Below, one piece after another: positions 12,035 to 23,576 of a stretch of DNA of 64,000 nucleotides. The notes under the pieces were generated by a model. The model did not search any database, was not told the DNA's origin, and saw nothing but the letters and a program-made list of their open reading frames with translations. The DNA is taken from contig JXTC01000128.1 in assembly GCA_002914845.1 (NCBI GenBank), forward strand, positions 267,897 through 331,896, read 5' to 3'. Made by a program: the position numbers and the translations under genes. Source of the DNA: Trema orientale (Eukaryota; Streptophyta; Magnoliopsida; Rosales; Cannabaceae). Every line of letters starts with the position of its first letter. The stretch's first letter is position 1.

Positions 12035-13658
12035 TGATAACTCTACAAAAATAGAGTTATCTAAGTCTTTTTATTTATTTAAAAATGTGTGTCTTTAAGT
12101 ATTTTTTACTATAGTTTTTGAATAATTAGGTTATTTTTTATATTAAGTATTTACATTTTAGTTTTACATTTCTTTTATTCATTTTGGTTAAATAATTTAA
12201 TTTGGATTTTGTTTTGATTTCTAATATAAGATTATCTAATTTTACATTTAAAAGAAAAAGAAGAAAAAGAAAAGAAAAAATTCGGAATAAAGGAGAGAGA
12301 AGATGTGATCATAGCCATTGGATCAAGCTAACGGAGGGTCCGGATTGGCACGTGTCATTCATGCACTGCAGAGAGAGTGGGTTTGTTAGAGTAGGGGACA
12401 GCTGGGGCTCATGCAGAAGAAAGCTGATAAAGGATAGCTTTGGTGTCTGATCTAGTGCTTCTCGTCTTGTTTACAACTAGTTTTAGGTCCAAACAGAAGT
12501 TGCCACATCAACTAGTCAAAGTCATGTTTATCTTTAGCCAATGAAATGCATGTTACTTGCTGAGCTTACTAATTTTGCATGCATGTGATTATACGCCTAG
12601 TACCAGATTTTGAATAGAAATGTGAAATAAAGAGAGAAAAAGAAATAGATAAATAATGAATAGGAAAGTGCCACATCACACAACCATTCAGAATTGAGTA
12701 TAAGAAATCCGTGAATGATTAGAAAACACTCTCTTCTCAGCCATAAAAGGACTACGGGATAAGAAAAAAATACACATTCTAGAGAGAGAAACACAGTAGT
12801 CCAGAGAGAGAAATTTAGTGGGAGACAGAGTAATGGAGTAGAGTCTTTTCAACCGCGATTTCTCTAGTATAATTTTATTTTCAGCTTTAAATTTTTATTT
12901 TCTTTAGGATGTTTACATTGAATATTTTTATTTTTCTTAGTTTAATTATGTTTTAAATTTCTTTTCTAGGGCTACGATATAGCCTAACTATGAAGTTTTA
13001 ATCTTTTTTTTTTCGATTTAGTCCATGAATTATTTTTCTTAGTTGAGTTTTCAATTCTGTTCATGATGCTTCTATTTAATTGGTTACTAAATAGATGATT
13101 TGTTAATCATAATGAAACCGAAATGAGATTTAAATATCTAGTTCATTGGATTAAAAGCCATAATTTGTATGTAATATAGGAATATATTTACATAGTTTAT
13201 GTAGTCACTATATGAGTTTCCAGAGATCTTAATGAATTCTTAAATAGTTTAATTCACATAGGAATATAGTGAATTGGTAATTAAGAATATTTTTACTTGA
13301 ACTCGAGAATAGTGAATAAATTAGGGAATCTCGACTATCAACTAAGGCTAATGAGATAGAGAATTTTTAGAGTGAATTAGTTACTGTGAAATCGGAAACC
13401 CTAGTTTAATTTCATTAATTTACATCTCGTTTTATTTTTCGCTTTTAATATTCGTTTTCGTTTACTTTTATTATTTTTAGTTTATTCTTAGTTTTAATTT
13501 AATTTCATTTAATTTTTCTTTAATCATTTAATTCAAATAAAATTAGAGGTAGCAAAATTTTGGTACTTAATAAATCAACAGTCTTCGTGGGACGATACTC
13601 GATAATTTCGTGCACTTGTGAAATTTTCATAATAAGTTTTTAAGATATAGAGTTATCA
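12035..13658 (+). mobile_element. Solo LTR, 1,624 bp, 5-bp TSD AACAG
   Basis: It begins TGATAACTCTAC and ends AGAGTTATCA, giving a perfect TGATAACTCT inverted terminal motif with TG...CA ends. Identical 5-bp flanks AACAG lie at 12,030-12,034 and 13,659-13,663. The last 110 bp contain GGGACGATACTCGATAATTT followed by CGTGCACTTG, a phrase typical of the end of plant Gypsy-type LTRs, which sets the + orientation. No internal domain is present, so it is a solo LTR inserted into an older repeat. Confidence 0.75.
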
Positions 13659-13663
13659 AACAG

Positions 13664-13960
13664 CGTTGCAGCACTCCTTGAAAAGCACCACAATGCTCAC
13701 GGCTCTGGAACTTTGTTTTCCAGATGGTACTACAATGTTACTATTCAAGTACTACGGTGCTACTATTTATATGAATAGTAAAAATCAGCACTGTTTCGTT
13801 GGTGCACTATTTCACTGTTTTAGCTCTGTTTTGTCTGATTTTTTTTGCGTTGTATTCGTATCAGACTCAACTTTACTCCAAAAGAGTTGCAATACCCATA
13901 CTTGGCACCAGTTCATATTGATTCTTATTTATTCACAAGAATAACATAATTAAAGCAAAA
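13664..13960. mobile_element. Probable continuation of the interrupted retroelement fragment
   Basis: This lies directly beyond the AACAG TSD. It contains short repeated phrases built around 'CTACGGTGCTAC/CACTATTTCACTG', and no protein is recognised. It is assigned to the same older repeat as 10,942-12,034 only by contiguity across the solo LTR. Confidence 0.3.
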
Positions 13961-14256
13961 ATACATCAAACCAACAAAAATGCTTGAGATCTTACAATTA
14001 TTTGAGCTAAATGATACTTGATTTGTGAGTGAATTAATCACTCATTAGAGAGAGAGAGGAAGAGGAGGTGGTGGCCGATTGACTACAATCTATCCTTCTT
14101 CTTTTCTCTTCTTCGATACCAAAATTTTTACTCTCTTCTTTATCAATGACTAATTATTTATAGTTACTATAATTATAAAATACAGGTAGATGAATGTATC
14201 TAAATAAATATATAATAATATTTATTATTTATCTCAGATATATAAAAGTATCATCA

Positions 14257-14402
14257 ATATATGGCAAATTTGTGGAATAATAAGTTTTTAAATGTCTGTC
14301 TAGCCACCAAAGAAATTATCTTCCATCCACGGAGGAAAACTATTTCAGCAATTAGATAGACACAAAAAATATTATCTATATATAAAAAAATTTGCCATAT
14401 AT
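14257..14402. repeat. Small inverted-repeat element (~146 bp)
   Basis: A perfect 15-bp inverted pair, ATATATGGCAAATTT at 14,257-14,271 and its complement at 14,388-14,402. This looks like a short MITE, but no TSD is obvious. Confidence 0.4.
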
Positions 14403-16220
14403 ATTATACCCATCAAATAACCAAAAAGAGACCATAAGAGTACAATCCAGGACTGTCTAAGGATTACCAGGTGAATAGAAGTCTAAAAAAAATTCACTAT
14501 GAACATTAAAAGAAAAATAAATTAAAACAAAAGGAAACTCGCAAAAAATAATTAAAAATAGAATTATACGAAATTAAAATTTATGTAGAAAAACATAACA
14601 AAGTCACTTCTTTTTAAAACTTTTACAAAACTAAAGGAAAAAAAAAAAAACAAAGAAAACCCAGCAAAAATGATTTTTTTACAATCTAAACATAATCTCT
14701 TCTAATCTAAATAGAATGAGTGTTTGATCTTTGTAAAGAACCCTAAATTATAGTGAAACATAATTAAAAAACTGGAAAAAATAAAAGAATCAGATTTGAA
14801 GGAGAAGGTTAAAAAAAGGAATTAAAAATAAAATTAAAAAAAGAATATACAAAATTCGAATTTATTGATAGGAACAAAACTAAATTATAGAAAGATGTTC
14901 CATTTCTAAAACTCTAATACTTGATTTTTTTGAAAGAAAAAATAGAAATCAATATCATCGTAATCCTTAGACAACTGATGTATTACTCCAAATGGTAAAT
15001 AACTAAAATATAATCATCACTACTAAACTTAGAAGCAACTCTAAAAGATAATCAGAAAAGGCCTAAAGACAACTAAGAAAAAGAAAGAAAAGAAAAAAAA
15101 AAGAAAAAAAAAGTAAGTCTAGAAAAAAAGATTGGAAAGAAAAACATACAATTAATAAAGAGAACAAAGAATACAAAAGGAAAGAAAAACATACAATTAA
15201 TAAAAAGAAAAAAGAATAAAAAAAGAAATAAACCAAGTTAAAAGACTCGGTATAGAAATATATATAAAAAAGAGAAAAACGTATATAAAATATAGAAAGA
15301 TTAAAACCCACATGAGCAGGTTTTTAACAATATCTAATAAAAACACAGAGAAAGAAAGATTCAAACAAAGTAAACTTAAAACATACAGTGCACATTAATG
15401 AATGACATAACAAAAATATAAATGTATTAAGAATCAATAGCGTTTACTAACACACATGAATAATGTATAGCATTCAATACAATAAGAGAGAAGTGCATAT
15501 TCTAACAGTATCCAAACAAAATATAAAACAAACGTTAATGAATAACAAAACAAAATATATTTATAACTTCAAACAATGAAAATATAACAAAGCATAATAA
15601 AAATTTATAATACCTGAAAAGTAGCCCTCCAAACCGCTTTAAAAAAACATGGATGATATAAAGAACAACAAACAGGGCAATAAATACAGTGAGAGGAGAT
15701 AGTAGTAAATGAATGAGTTTTGAGGAAGACCAAAGATAGGGATAATCAAGAGAGAGAAGTCATAATAAATAACCAAGAGTATATATAGACTAATGGGAAT
15801 AAGAAGTATATAGAAACTGTTAAAAAAAAAAAGACAAATAGCAATATCAAAAAGCAACGTATAATAAAAAGAAAAATATAAAAGAAAAAAAGTAAATACA
15901 CAAACTTATCCAGCATAAAAGTTTCAGACATATAAACAGTAATGAAAAAGATTATCCTATTAAAATATATAAGAAAATCTAATAATGTATTTTTAGAAAT
16001 CCTTTAATTTTGGTACTATATTTTTTTCTCTCTCTTTTTAAATTTTTTTCAGTCCAAATTATCTGAAAATATCTAAAAAGCATTCGTAAATACCAATGGA
16101 CACATCATCAAAAGTAATAATAAGTATCATTAATAACACCAAAAAATCTGGAAAAAGATAATGAACACCAAACAAATTTTAGAATGCCAGAATAAATTAT
16201 TTTTTAGTACATATAAACAT
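14403..16220. other. A-rich, strand-biased non-coding DNA
   Basis: A-rich on the + strand with long GAAA/AAAT runs. The - strand frames are poly-Phe/Leu/Ser artefacts of the T-rich complement. This forms the left half of a block with the same bias reaching ~18,250. No recognisable gene. Confidence 0.5.
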
Positions 16221-16391
16221 AAGAAGGACTACAGTAGGGCGTCCCTACGTAGGGTCACCTTTTATACATCGTTTGATGAGAATCTGTGGAGAATAACGAG
16301 AATCTGTAAGAAATTTGTTTATACACAGATTCCCATCAAACAGTGTAAAGACAGGACTCTACGCAAGGACGCCCCTACTGTAGACGCGCCC
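16221..16391. mobile_element. Mutator-type MITE, copy 2 (171 bp, 9-bp TSD)
   Basis: Same family as 5,506-5,677: ends carry ACTACAGTAGGGCGTCCC on the left and GGGCGCGTCTACAGTAGGGG on the right (reverse complement), with GAATCTGTGGAGAATAACG inside. Perfect 9-bp TSD TATAAACAT (16,212-16,220 and 16,392-16,400). It carries several more substitutions in the stem than copy 1. Confidence 0.85.
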
Positions 16392-16479
16392 TATAAACAT
16401 ATATACATTTCTACTAATATTTAGAACAGAAGATAAAAAAAATTAAAACTACCACAAAAAAAGAAGAGACTTATAGAAA

Positions 16480-16745
16480 TATGACCAAATTTTAGGCCTA
16501 ATTTCAATAAATGTCCTTTTGTCAAAAATTATAACAAAATGTTCGGTATATATGCATATATACCAATTGTAAAATTTTATATTTATATATTAAGTATAAA
16601 AAATTATATAGGCAGTGCATTTTAGAATAGTAACTAAAATTTGTAGATCTGTATATCTACCAAATGTAAAAATATATCTATTTAGACATTTAACTATAAA
16701 ATTTTAAAAATAGACATCTATTTAATTAAATTTAAAATTTTGATC
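16480..16745 (-). repeat. Dispersed AT-rich repeat family, copy 1
   Basis: Read on the - strand, it has the order AAATGTC..., TTATAGTTAAATGTCTAAAT, TTTTTACATTTGGTAGATAT, TTTTATACTTAATATAT, ACATTT, and a terminal TTAGGCCTAAAATTTGGTCA. The same order recurs at 20,695-20,955, 21,715-22,025 and 39,150-39,390. No coding capacity; origin unknown. Confidence 0.5.
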
Positions 16746-16916
16746 ATCCACCTAAATTTCTCCAAAAAAAGGAATTAGAGAAAGTCCAATTTCCAAATTT
16801 TATGACCAAAAACCAAAACAGTCGTTGGCCCAATAATTTAAAGCCCATATTAACAACCCAAAGCTCAAAAAATCTAATAACCAAACGGATTAAATAATAA
16901 CTCAAAAATATAATCA

Positions 16917-17235
16917 GCAAATATACCCACACCAAGCCAAAATGAAAAAAACGAACAGAGATCATTTCAAGCATAAACAAAGACCAATCTCAACCTAAAA
17001 ATGATCAAGAATAAAGAAAAAATAGCACAAAAAAGTAATTATAAAAAATAAAATTGCAAAAAAAAAATACCAAACGAAAATATAGCTCAGAAACATAATC
17101 AACAAACATTCCCACAATAAAAGGAAATCAAAAAAAGAATGGAGATCATTTCATACATAAACAAAGATAAATCCCAATCTAAAAATCATCAATAACAAAG
17201 AAAAAATTACATAAAAAAATAATTACAAAAAATTG
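16917..17235. repeat. Diverged tandem duplication, period ~181 bp
   Basis: The phrase GAGATCATTTCA.GCATAAACAAAGA followed by AATCTAAAAATCATCAA and AAAGAAAAAAT appears at ~16,958 and again at ~17,143 with substitutions and small indels. A-rich and non-coding. Confidence 0.6.
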
Positions 17236-17417
17236 AAATCACAACAGAAAAACATACTGATCGAAGAGAAGAGACCACCATGAAAAGCTACCCATGCCCA
17301 AAAGAAAAAATCAAATAATATCGACAAACAATGGTTAAGAACAAAAAAATTATACAAAAATAAAATTACAAAACGAAGACATACTGGCATAGAGAGAAGA
17401 TCAACAGGACGAACTAC

Positions 17418-17735
17418 TAGAAGAAACGGAAAAAAAAAATCCCCAAATCAAAAAATGCTGAGAAAACTAACCAAAGAAAAAAAATTGAGAAAATATCGAG
17501 CCAAAAGAAAGAAAAGAAATCATGATCTAAGAAAACAAAAATCAAATAAAGAGGGAAAAAAGGGAACGAACCATCAGAAGAAACGAAAAAAAAAAATACC
17601 TAAATCAAAAAATTCCGAGAAAGATAACCCTAGAAAAAAAATAGAGAAAATATCAAACCGAAACAAGGAAAAGAAATTATGACCTAAGAAAACAAAAATC
17701 AAACAAAGAGAGAGAGGAAAAAAGAAATGATCTAT
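17418..17735. repeat. Diverged tandem duplication, period ~158 bp
   Basis: The unit starting AGAAGAAACGGAAAAAAAAA at ~17,419 recurs at ~17,577. Each copy continues with AAATCAAAAAAT.C.GAGAAA and later ATGA(C/T)CTAAGAAAACAAAAAT. The short frames across it are low-complexity Lys-rich reading and not a gene. Confidence 0.65.
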
Positions 17736-18401
17736 GAGAGGAGAAAGACAAAGGAGACAACCACAAATAAAGAAGAGAGAGAAGCGAGAAGAGAGAGAAG
17801 CAACGACTGATAAGAGAGAAGAATACATAAGCAGCAGAGTAATTAAGGGCAGCTCAAATGCCCAAAAACTCCACCTCAGTCAAATGCCCCAAAACCCAAC
17901 CTAAATCATCAGATAATAAGCCATCAGGGGGCAAAACAGTAAACTCAGCACTAAAACCGAAAAAAAAATAGAAAAATAAAAAAGTGAAATGACCAAAAAA
18001 CCACAGTATTATTCTAAGTATAAAATAATAATAGGGGTCAGTTTGGTCAAATCGCAAAAAGCGGAAATTAAAAAGACAAAAAGACCACACTCATTCAGTT
18101 TCCAATGAGTCACCTCCAAGGACAAAAAAGGCATTTCCATCTATCTCTCCCAAAATTACGAAAGAACCCCCTGCCTAACAACCTATCATCACCACACTCT
18201 TAAGGGAAAAATGGCCAACTCACATATTCAAAATCCGAAAAGAAAAAGTTGGCACTATTTTTTAGACAGTAAAAGCACTCTGAATATGAATAATACACAA
18301 TTGCTTAGCTTTAGTATATATAATAATATACATCTCTCAATTTAATCACATGCTCTTTTCCATCCAATGTTTGCTGTCGTTTACTTTCGAGAAATGACAT
18401 A

Positions 18402-18592
18402 AGGTCTGTTTGGGATAACTTTTACTTCCTAAAGTAAAAGCTCTAGAAGATCTTTCTAGAAAAGCTAGTGGGTCCATGCTTCATTAAAAAGGTCTTCTAA
18501 TTAAAAAAAGATCTTCTGACGATTCATCCAAACACTCCCAAAAGTAACTTTTGAGCTCCAAAAGATCTTCGGAAGCTATGCCAAACAGGCCC
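18402..18592. mobile_element. MITE with GGTCTGTTTGG / CCAAACAGGCC ends
   Basis: About 190 bp with inverted ends (GGTCTGTTTGGG and GGGCCTGTTTGG) and internal mirrored segments (AAGTAAAAGCTCTAGAAGATC versus AAAGATCTTC and AAAAGTAACTTTTG), so most of it can fold into a hairpin. The GGCCTGTTTGG end is common in plant Tourist/hAT MITEs. No TSD longer than 3 bp is clear. Confidence 0.6.
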
Positions 18593-18599
18593 ATAGTGT

Positions 18600-19080
18600 T
18601 TCTCGCCTAATTTATGCTGTTGTGAAAAAAATAGAACCTAGTTGTGGAAATTTCAAGATATTGCTTTACTTTGTTTAAGAAACGACATCTTCTAATTCCG
18701 TCTTCATTTTGTTGTCATTAATTAGAAATGAAACAACGTGTAGTTCGTTTTACCATCTCACTTTATTTACTTCCAACGACCTGCCGCTTTAAGAGTAATT
18801 ATTGGAAACGACAACTAGTTTTTGTGGGTGGACATTTTTCTTATGTAATTATGAAAATGGCGCGTATCAAAGTTGAATGAGATGTGGATAAACAAAATGG
18901 TTTAATTTTATAAGAGTTTTCTTAAGTTTTACTGACAATAAAAATAAAAAATTATAAAAATACAGTATATACTTTTTCGTATGGTATAAAGGCTAAAATA
19001 ATTGTAAAAATACAGTCAATAAATGGTGTGACAATAATTCAGTAATTAAATCCTATCTTTTGCAATTTTAGTTATATAAT
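18600..19080. other. Intergenic DNA, nothing recognised
   Basis: Mixed-composition sequence without a protein-like frame or clear terminal repeats. Confidence 0.35.
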
Positions 19081-19084
19081 AAAA

Positions 19085-20340
19085 AGCATGATCACTTGAT
19101 GTAGTGGTTAATGGACCCTTGACCATGCTTCTCCTCTGGGGTTCTCGAATCCAATGAAGTCCATTTCTATACTTTATTTTTTATATTTTTTATTTTTTCA
19201 TGGAACTATTCCTCCACTCTGAATTTTTTTTATCTTTTTAATAATTATTTTCTCATTCATTTTTTCTTTAAATGAAGTATTAACTTATTCTCATTCTTGA
19301 TTTCCATCCTCTTAGGAACTACTTTTTTTAAATAAAATACTTTTAGTTACTGGTAATTAAATAACAATTTGGTTTCTAGAAATCAATATAGTTACTAGTT
19401 ATTTCTTCTTCTTTTTTCCTTTATTTTCTCTTTTTGTAATCATTTTTTTCTTTTCTACTTCCTATTTTTATTATTGTTTTTCTCCCTCTTAGGAATAATG
19501 AGTTGCTCTTTAAAAAGAAAACTAATATGGTTATTTTTGGTTATTGGTAATCAATTACCAATTTAATTTCTAGTAAATAGAAACTAGAAACCAGAAACCA
19601 ATATGGTTACTAGTTACTTCTTTCTTTCTTTTTTCTTCCTTTTTTCTTTTTCTAATAATTTTTTCCTTTCTACTTCCTATTTTTATTCTTACTTTTTCCC
19701 CGTCTTAGGAATAATGTGCTGCTTTTTAAAATAAAAAAAATTAGTTACTAATAATCACTTACCAATTTGATTTCTGGTAACTAGAAACTAGAAACCAATA
19801 TGGTTACTAGTTACCCTTTTTTTTTCTCTGTTTTAATTATTTTTTCCTTTCGACTTCTTATTATCTTTCTTACTTTTCTTCTCTTAGGAATAATGAGATA
19901 TAATTTTCAAATTTAAAAAAATAGTTATTTTAGTTATTAGTAATTAATTACAAATTTGGTTTCTAGTAACTAAAAATTAGAAACCAATATAGTTATTAGT
20001 TACTTTTTATTTAGAAACTAGTAACTGGTATCAATTACTACTCAATTCGGAAACTAGAAATTAGTAACTAGTCCTTCAAATTAGTATTATTGGTAACTAA
20101 TAAAATACAAAAACAAGGAGAAAAATAGGCAAAAAAAAATAGAGAAAGTAAAATAAATGAAAAGGAAAAGCTAAAAAAGGAACAAAAAAATCTAAAAAAG
20201 AGCAAAAAAAGTGAAAGGAAAAATGAAAAATTGAAAAAAAAAAATTTAAAAGAAGAAAAATGAAAAGAAAAACAAACTTGGAGGGATTTAAACCCCTCAC
20301 ATGAAAAAAGGTGCTAGTCATCAAACTACTAAACCATTCA
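19085..20340. mobile_element. Element framed by inverted tRNA-like segments
   Basis: The left edge (19,085-19,160) has an A-box-like TAGTGGTTAATGG and a B-box-like GGTTCTCGAATCC. The right edge, read on the - strand (20,340-20,282), has AATGGTTTAGTAGTTTGATG and GGGGTTTAAATCCCTCC. Both are followed inward by a T-rich tract on their own strand, so the two edges mirror each other. Between them is a four-copy tandem array. I infer one composite inverted-repeat element; this is not a known family I can name. Confidence 0.4.
19330..20060. repeat. Tandem array, four units of ~195 bp
   Basis: Each unit has the order GTTA(C/T)TGGTAAT.AATTACCAATTT, GGTTTCTAGTAACTAGAAAC, ACCAATATGGTTACTAGTTA, a T/C-rich stretch, then TTAGGAATAATGAG. 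The first phrase recurs at ~19,343, 19,538, 19,743 and 19,934 (spacing 195, 205 and 191). The GTAACTAG...CTAGTTAC part is itself palindromic. A related phrase appears at 23,810-23,940. Confidence 0.7.
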
Positions 20341-20522
20341 GTGTTTCAGATTTTATTTTCTCCTTCTTATTTTATAATTTGTGTGCTTTTTCAACTTTGC
20401 TTTTTAAAAATACCGGCCATATACGGTATGACAACCCACCTTTTTTTTCTTTTTTTTTTTTTTTTCTGTGACTGTATATATGTAATTATTTTATACTTTT
20501 ACCATGTATAGCCTAATTTCCC

Positions 20523-20612
20523 CATCTTATAATCGCAAGTATTTCCTCCAATTGTGGAGGGACTTGATGAGTTCAAATCCTCATTTCTCAAAAAAAAAAG
20601 AAAAAGAAAATT
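20523..20612 (+). mobile_element. SINE-like 3' portion with A-rich tail
   Basis: CCTCCAATTGTGGAGGGACT followed by GAGTTCAAATCCTC (B-box-like) and then an A-rich tail starting at ~20,590. This could be a truncated SINE. No TSD was verified. Confidence 0.3.
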
Positions 20613-20694
20613 TGATTAATTTTTTTTTCTTTGAATAATAACAAATTTATTTTAGTCCTTGATTTTCATAAAGTATTAAACTTGAGAGAAGTTA

Positions 20695-20955
20695 GAGTGA
20701 GTGTCCTTTTTTTACACTTCATTTTAGTAAACATCCGTTTTTTTAATAGCTAAAGGAAAGAGTATATCTATTTTATAATTGGTATATTCACTGATAGATT
20801 AGTTTTAGTTTTTATTCTATGCAAATCAATTTTATACTAGGTAAATCTGATCTTATACTTTATATATCTATTAATATACTATTCATTTTGCTACAGTATT
20901 TGAGAAACGAACATTTGTTTAAAAGAGCCCAAAATTAGGGCTATTTTTCTGAGTC
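20695..20955 (+). repeat. Dispersed AT-rich repeat family, copy 2
   Basis: TTCATTTTAGTAAACATCCG, TTTATACTTTATATATCTAT, ATTTTGCTACAGTATTTGAG and a final AAAATTAGGGCTATTTT, in the same order as the copies at 21,715, 39,150 and (reversed) 16,480. Confidence 0.55.
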
Positions 20956-21714
20956 CTAAATTTAATATCTAAACTATATTTTTTTCCCTTATTTTTAACT
21001 CATGTGTTATAAATCACAGGTCAAAACTAAGATTAAAGGAATATTGTAGATTAGTAAAACGTGATATTTGAAAGTAAAACGTGCATGAGCTGAAACTGAA
21101 ACAAAAACTTTGTTTTGATTAAGGCTAAGCATCAAGCAAATTATTCATTTTTCTTTTTATTGTTTAGGTTTCTTGTTCAGGAAGTGGAAACTGATAACCA
21201 ATTAAAGCATTATAGATTTTGTTCAGTTTTTGGTTTGAATTTGTCACTATAAAAAACATTTTAAAAAAATTTCAAGTAGGTGATCAGTCGAGTTTGGAGT
21301 AAAATGTTAAAAACTGAATATTGACAAAATATATTGTGATGTCAGTTTTGAGTTCATCATGTTCATTTTTTGTTAGTTAGAGTTTGTTTGAATTTGTTGA
21401 GTTAACAAGTGTTTTTCAACTCTAGTTTGAGTGCAAAGTTTGAGGCACTTTGAAAGTTATGGACCAAAATGTTTACTTTTTAGCGGCTGAAAATAGACCC
21501 AGAACTGGACTTTCCGAAAAAAAAATAAAAAAGAAAGAAAAAAAAGGATAACCCAAATAATTGCCCTTCCTTTTATTTTTATAAAAAATAATTTTGTATT
21601 TTATGAAAAACTGATTTCCTTGAAAATTTGTAAAAGCTAATTTGAACTTAAAAGTTGACATATATATAATATTAATTAAAGAAGACTACTCGTAAATCCA
21701 TCACACATAGTTAG

Positions 21715-22025
21715 TTAGGGAGAAATTAGAGTGGGTGTTCTATTTTTTACTTCATTTTAATAAATGTCTGTTTTTCTCTTTTGTAGTTAAATATCTGAGT
21801 ATATATATTTCTCTTTTGTAATTAAATATCTGAGTATATGTACTTTTACACTTGATATATTATCTATTGATTTAAGTTTCTGTATCGAATATATTAGTTT
21901 TTATACTTTATATATCATATTTTACACTTAGTATATCTATTAGTACACTAGTTATTTTGTTATATTATTTTAAAATGAATATTTACATAAAATTGGCCAA
22001 AAATTAGGCCATTTTGCTAGCCTCA
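21715..22025 (+). repeat. Dispersed AT-rich repeat family, copy 3
   Basis: TTCATTTTAATAAATGTCTG, then an internal duplication of CTCTTTTGTA.TTAAATATCTGA, then ACACTTAGTATATCTATTAG and the terminal CCAAAAATTAGGCCATTTT. This is the clearest member of the family. Confidence 0.55.
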
Positions 22026-22470
22026 TAGTTAGATGGTCACCACTTTTTTTTTAGGAGTTTAAACTATGTAATAACTTTTTATTTTTAAACATCCTCATAA
22101 ATACCAATATAATCTTTTACTAAAAAAATAAAATAAAAACCTAATCTCGTGAATAACTTTAAAAACTCGTGAAATTGAAGACTAGTATTGATTTCAGTAG
22201 GAAAAAACAGTAGATTTCATCCCACAAGTATATATTGCTAATTCTATTTTTCTATTCTTTTGTTTTATTGATTGAACGCGGTATATACAAGCGAGATACA
22301 ACTACTCTCATGGATAGCAGTTCTGAAAAAAAAAAAAGAAGGTCAATAACAGTTTTCTTTAAAAAAAAAAAAAGGCCAAAAACTACAGTGGACGTAAAAC
22401 TATTTTCCAAAACTGCTATTCGACCTAATTACCTTTAAACTATTCATGTTTATAATAGGGATTTGGACCT
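22026..22470. other. Intergenic DNA, nothing recognised
   Basis: AT-rich with A-homopolymers near 22,328 and 22,362. The short frame through them is low complexity. Confidence 0.35.
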
Positions 22471-22479
22471 CGCAGGAGT

Positions 22480-22765
22480 ACTTTGGGCCGAAAGGACTTT
22501 TTCTCGAGAAAATGACATAGATAGGATAAATTTAGGCCAAAATAACTTTTTTGTGTATTTTTAAAAAAAATGACATTTTCAAAAGTGTCAAAGACTTCTT
22601 GACCATAGGTTAATAACTTATTGACTATAAAAGAATCATAATTTAAGACTTTTTCTTGGTCAAGAAGTTCTTAATTATAGGTCAAGACGTTCTTGACATT
22701 TCTAAAAATGTAATTTTTTAAAGAAATGTATAAAAAAATCATTTCGGCCCAAATTAGTCCAGACC
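22480..22765. mobile_element. Foldback MITE with ~90-bp inverted arms
   Basis: The left arm (TTAGGCCAAAATAACTTTTT, then AAAAAAATGACATTTTCAAA and AGTGTCAA.GAC.TCTTGACC) matches the reverse complement of the right arm (TTTGGGCCGAAATGATTTTT, then TTAAAAAATTACATTTTTAG and AATGTCAAGACGTCTTGACC) with scattered differences. Non-coding. The outer limits are approximate. Confidence 0.5.
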
Positions 22766-22769
22766 ATGT

Positions 22770-23570
22770 GATTTTCTCCTTCTTCTCTAACTATTTTCCA
22801 AGATGATTTTAAAGACTATTATAAGTTATATGACCCATAGCTACAATATATATATGCTCGATAGTCGTAATATTTGTGATCGTACTGTTTTTTGATATTT
22901 CTAAAAAAGTTATTCTGAAAAGTAGTTCTGAAAAATAGAACTTTCAAGTTTATTTGACCGAATTTTGGATAATTGTTTGAAAATTAGCCACTTTAAATAT
23001 TATTAAATAATAGTCGAATTTTGAAACTTATTAGAAAAATGATTGTTTTTCATATTTAATAGATCAAAATATATTGATTTATTTTGTATAAAATTGATTT
23101 ATTTTTTGAAAAATAGATCAATTGAAAAATGGTCATTTATCAAAATAAAATTATAAAATAGCTGTTAATTAAATAGGTATAAAAAATGGCCACTTTTTAA
23201 ATAGATTTAAGAAAAAAAGGACATTGCTTATAGATATTGAAAAAACAGGGCTTTTTATAAAATTCCAAGCCCAAAATACCAAAAATTGAAAAATCCTAGA
23301 TAGGTCGAATTTTTCGAAAAATCCCATATTAATTTAGAAAAATATCACTTGTTAAAAGTTCTTTTAGAAAAATAACACTTTTGATTGATATTTAGAGAAT
23401 ATCACGTTTTCTTCAAAACTGATATCATTCAATAGTACTCAAGATAACTAGTCGGGTAATTTGGGGTAATCAATCTGATTACTTGAAGTAACCTGACTGG
23501 TTACTTCAAGTATTTCATCAATTAATACTTTCAAAAATGATATTTTCTAATTAAAATTTGAAAATTTTCA
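22770..23570. other. Intergenic DNA with scattered short repeats
   Basis: No gene recognised. Direct short repeats occur around GTTACTTGAAGTA near 23,475-23,510. Confidence 0.3.
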
Positions 23571-23576
23571 AACAAA

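Noticed and set aside
15063-15931. Several Phe/Leu/Ser-rich - strand reading frames
   Set aside because: They are the translation of T-rich low-complexity DNA; no starts, motifs or composition of real membrane proteins.
17455-17828. Lys-rich + strand frame and its - strand partner
   Set aside because: They run through an A-rich tandem repeat and differ between the two repeat units only by drift.
19085-19160. A functional tRNA gene
   Set aside because: The B-box-like part has an insertion (GGTTCTCGAATCC) and no cloverleaf with a paired acceptor stem could be built by eye.
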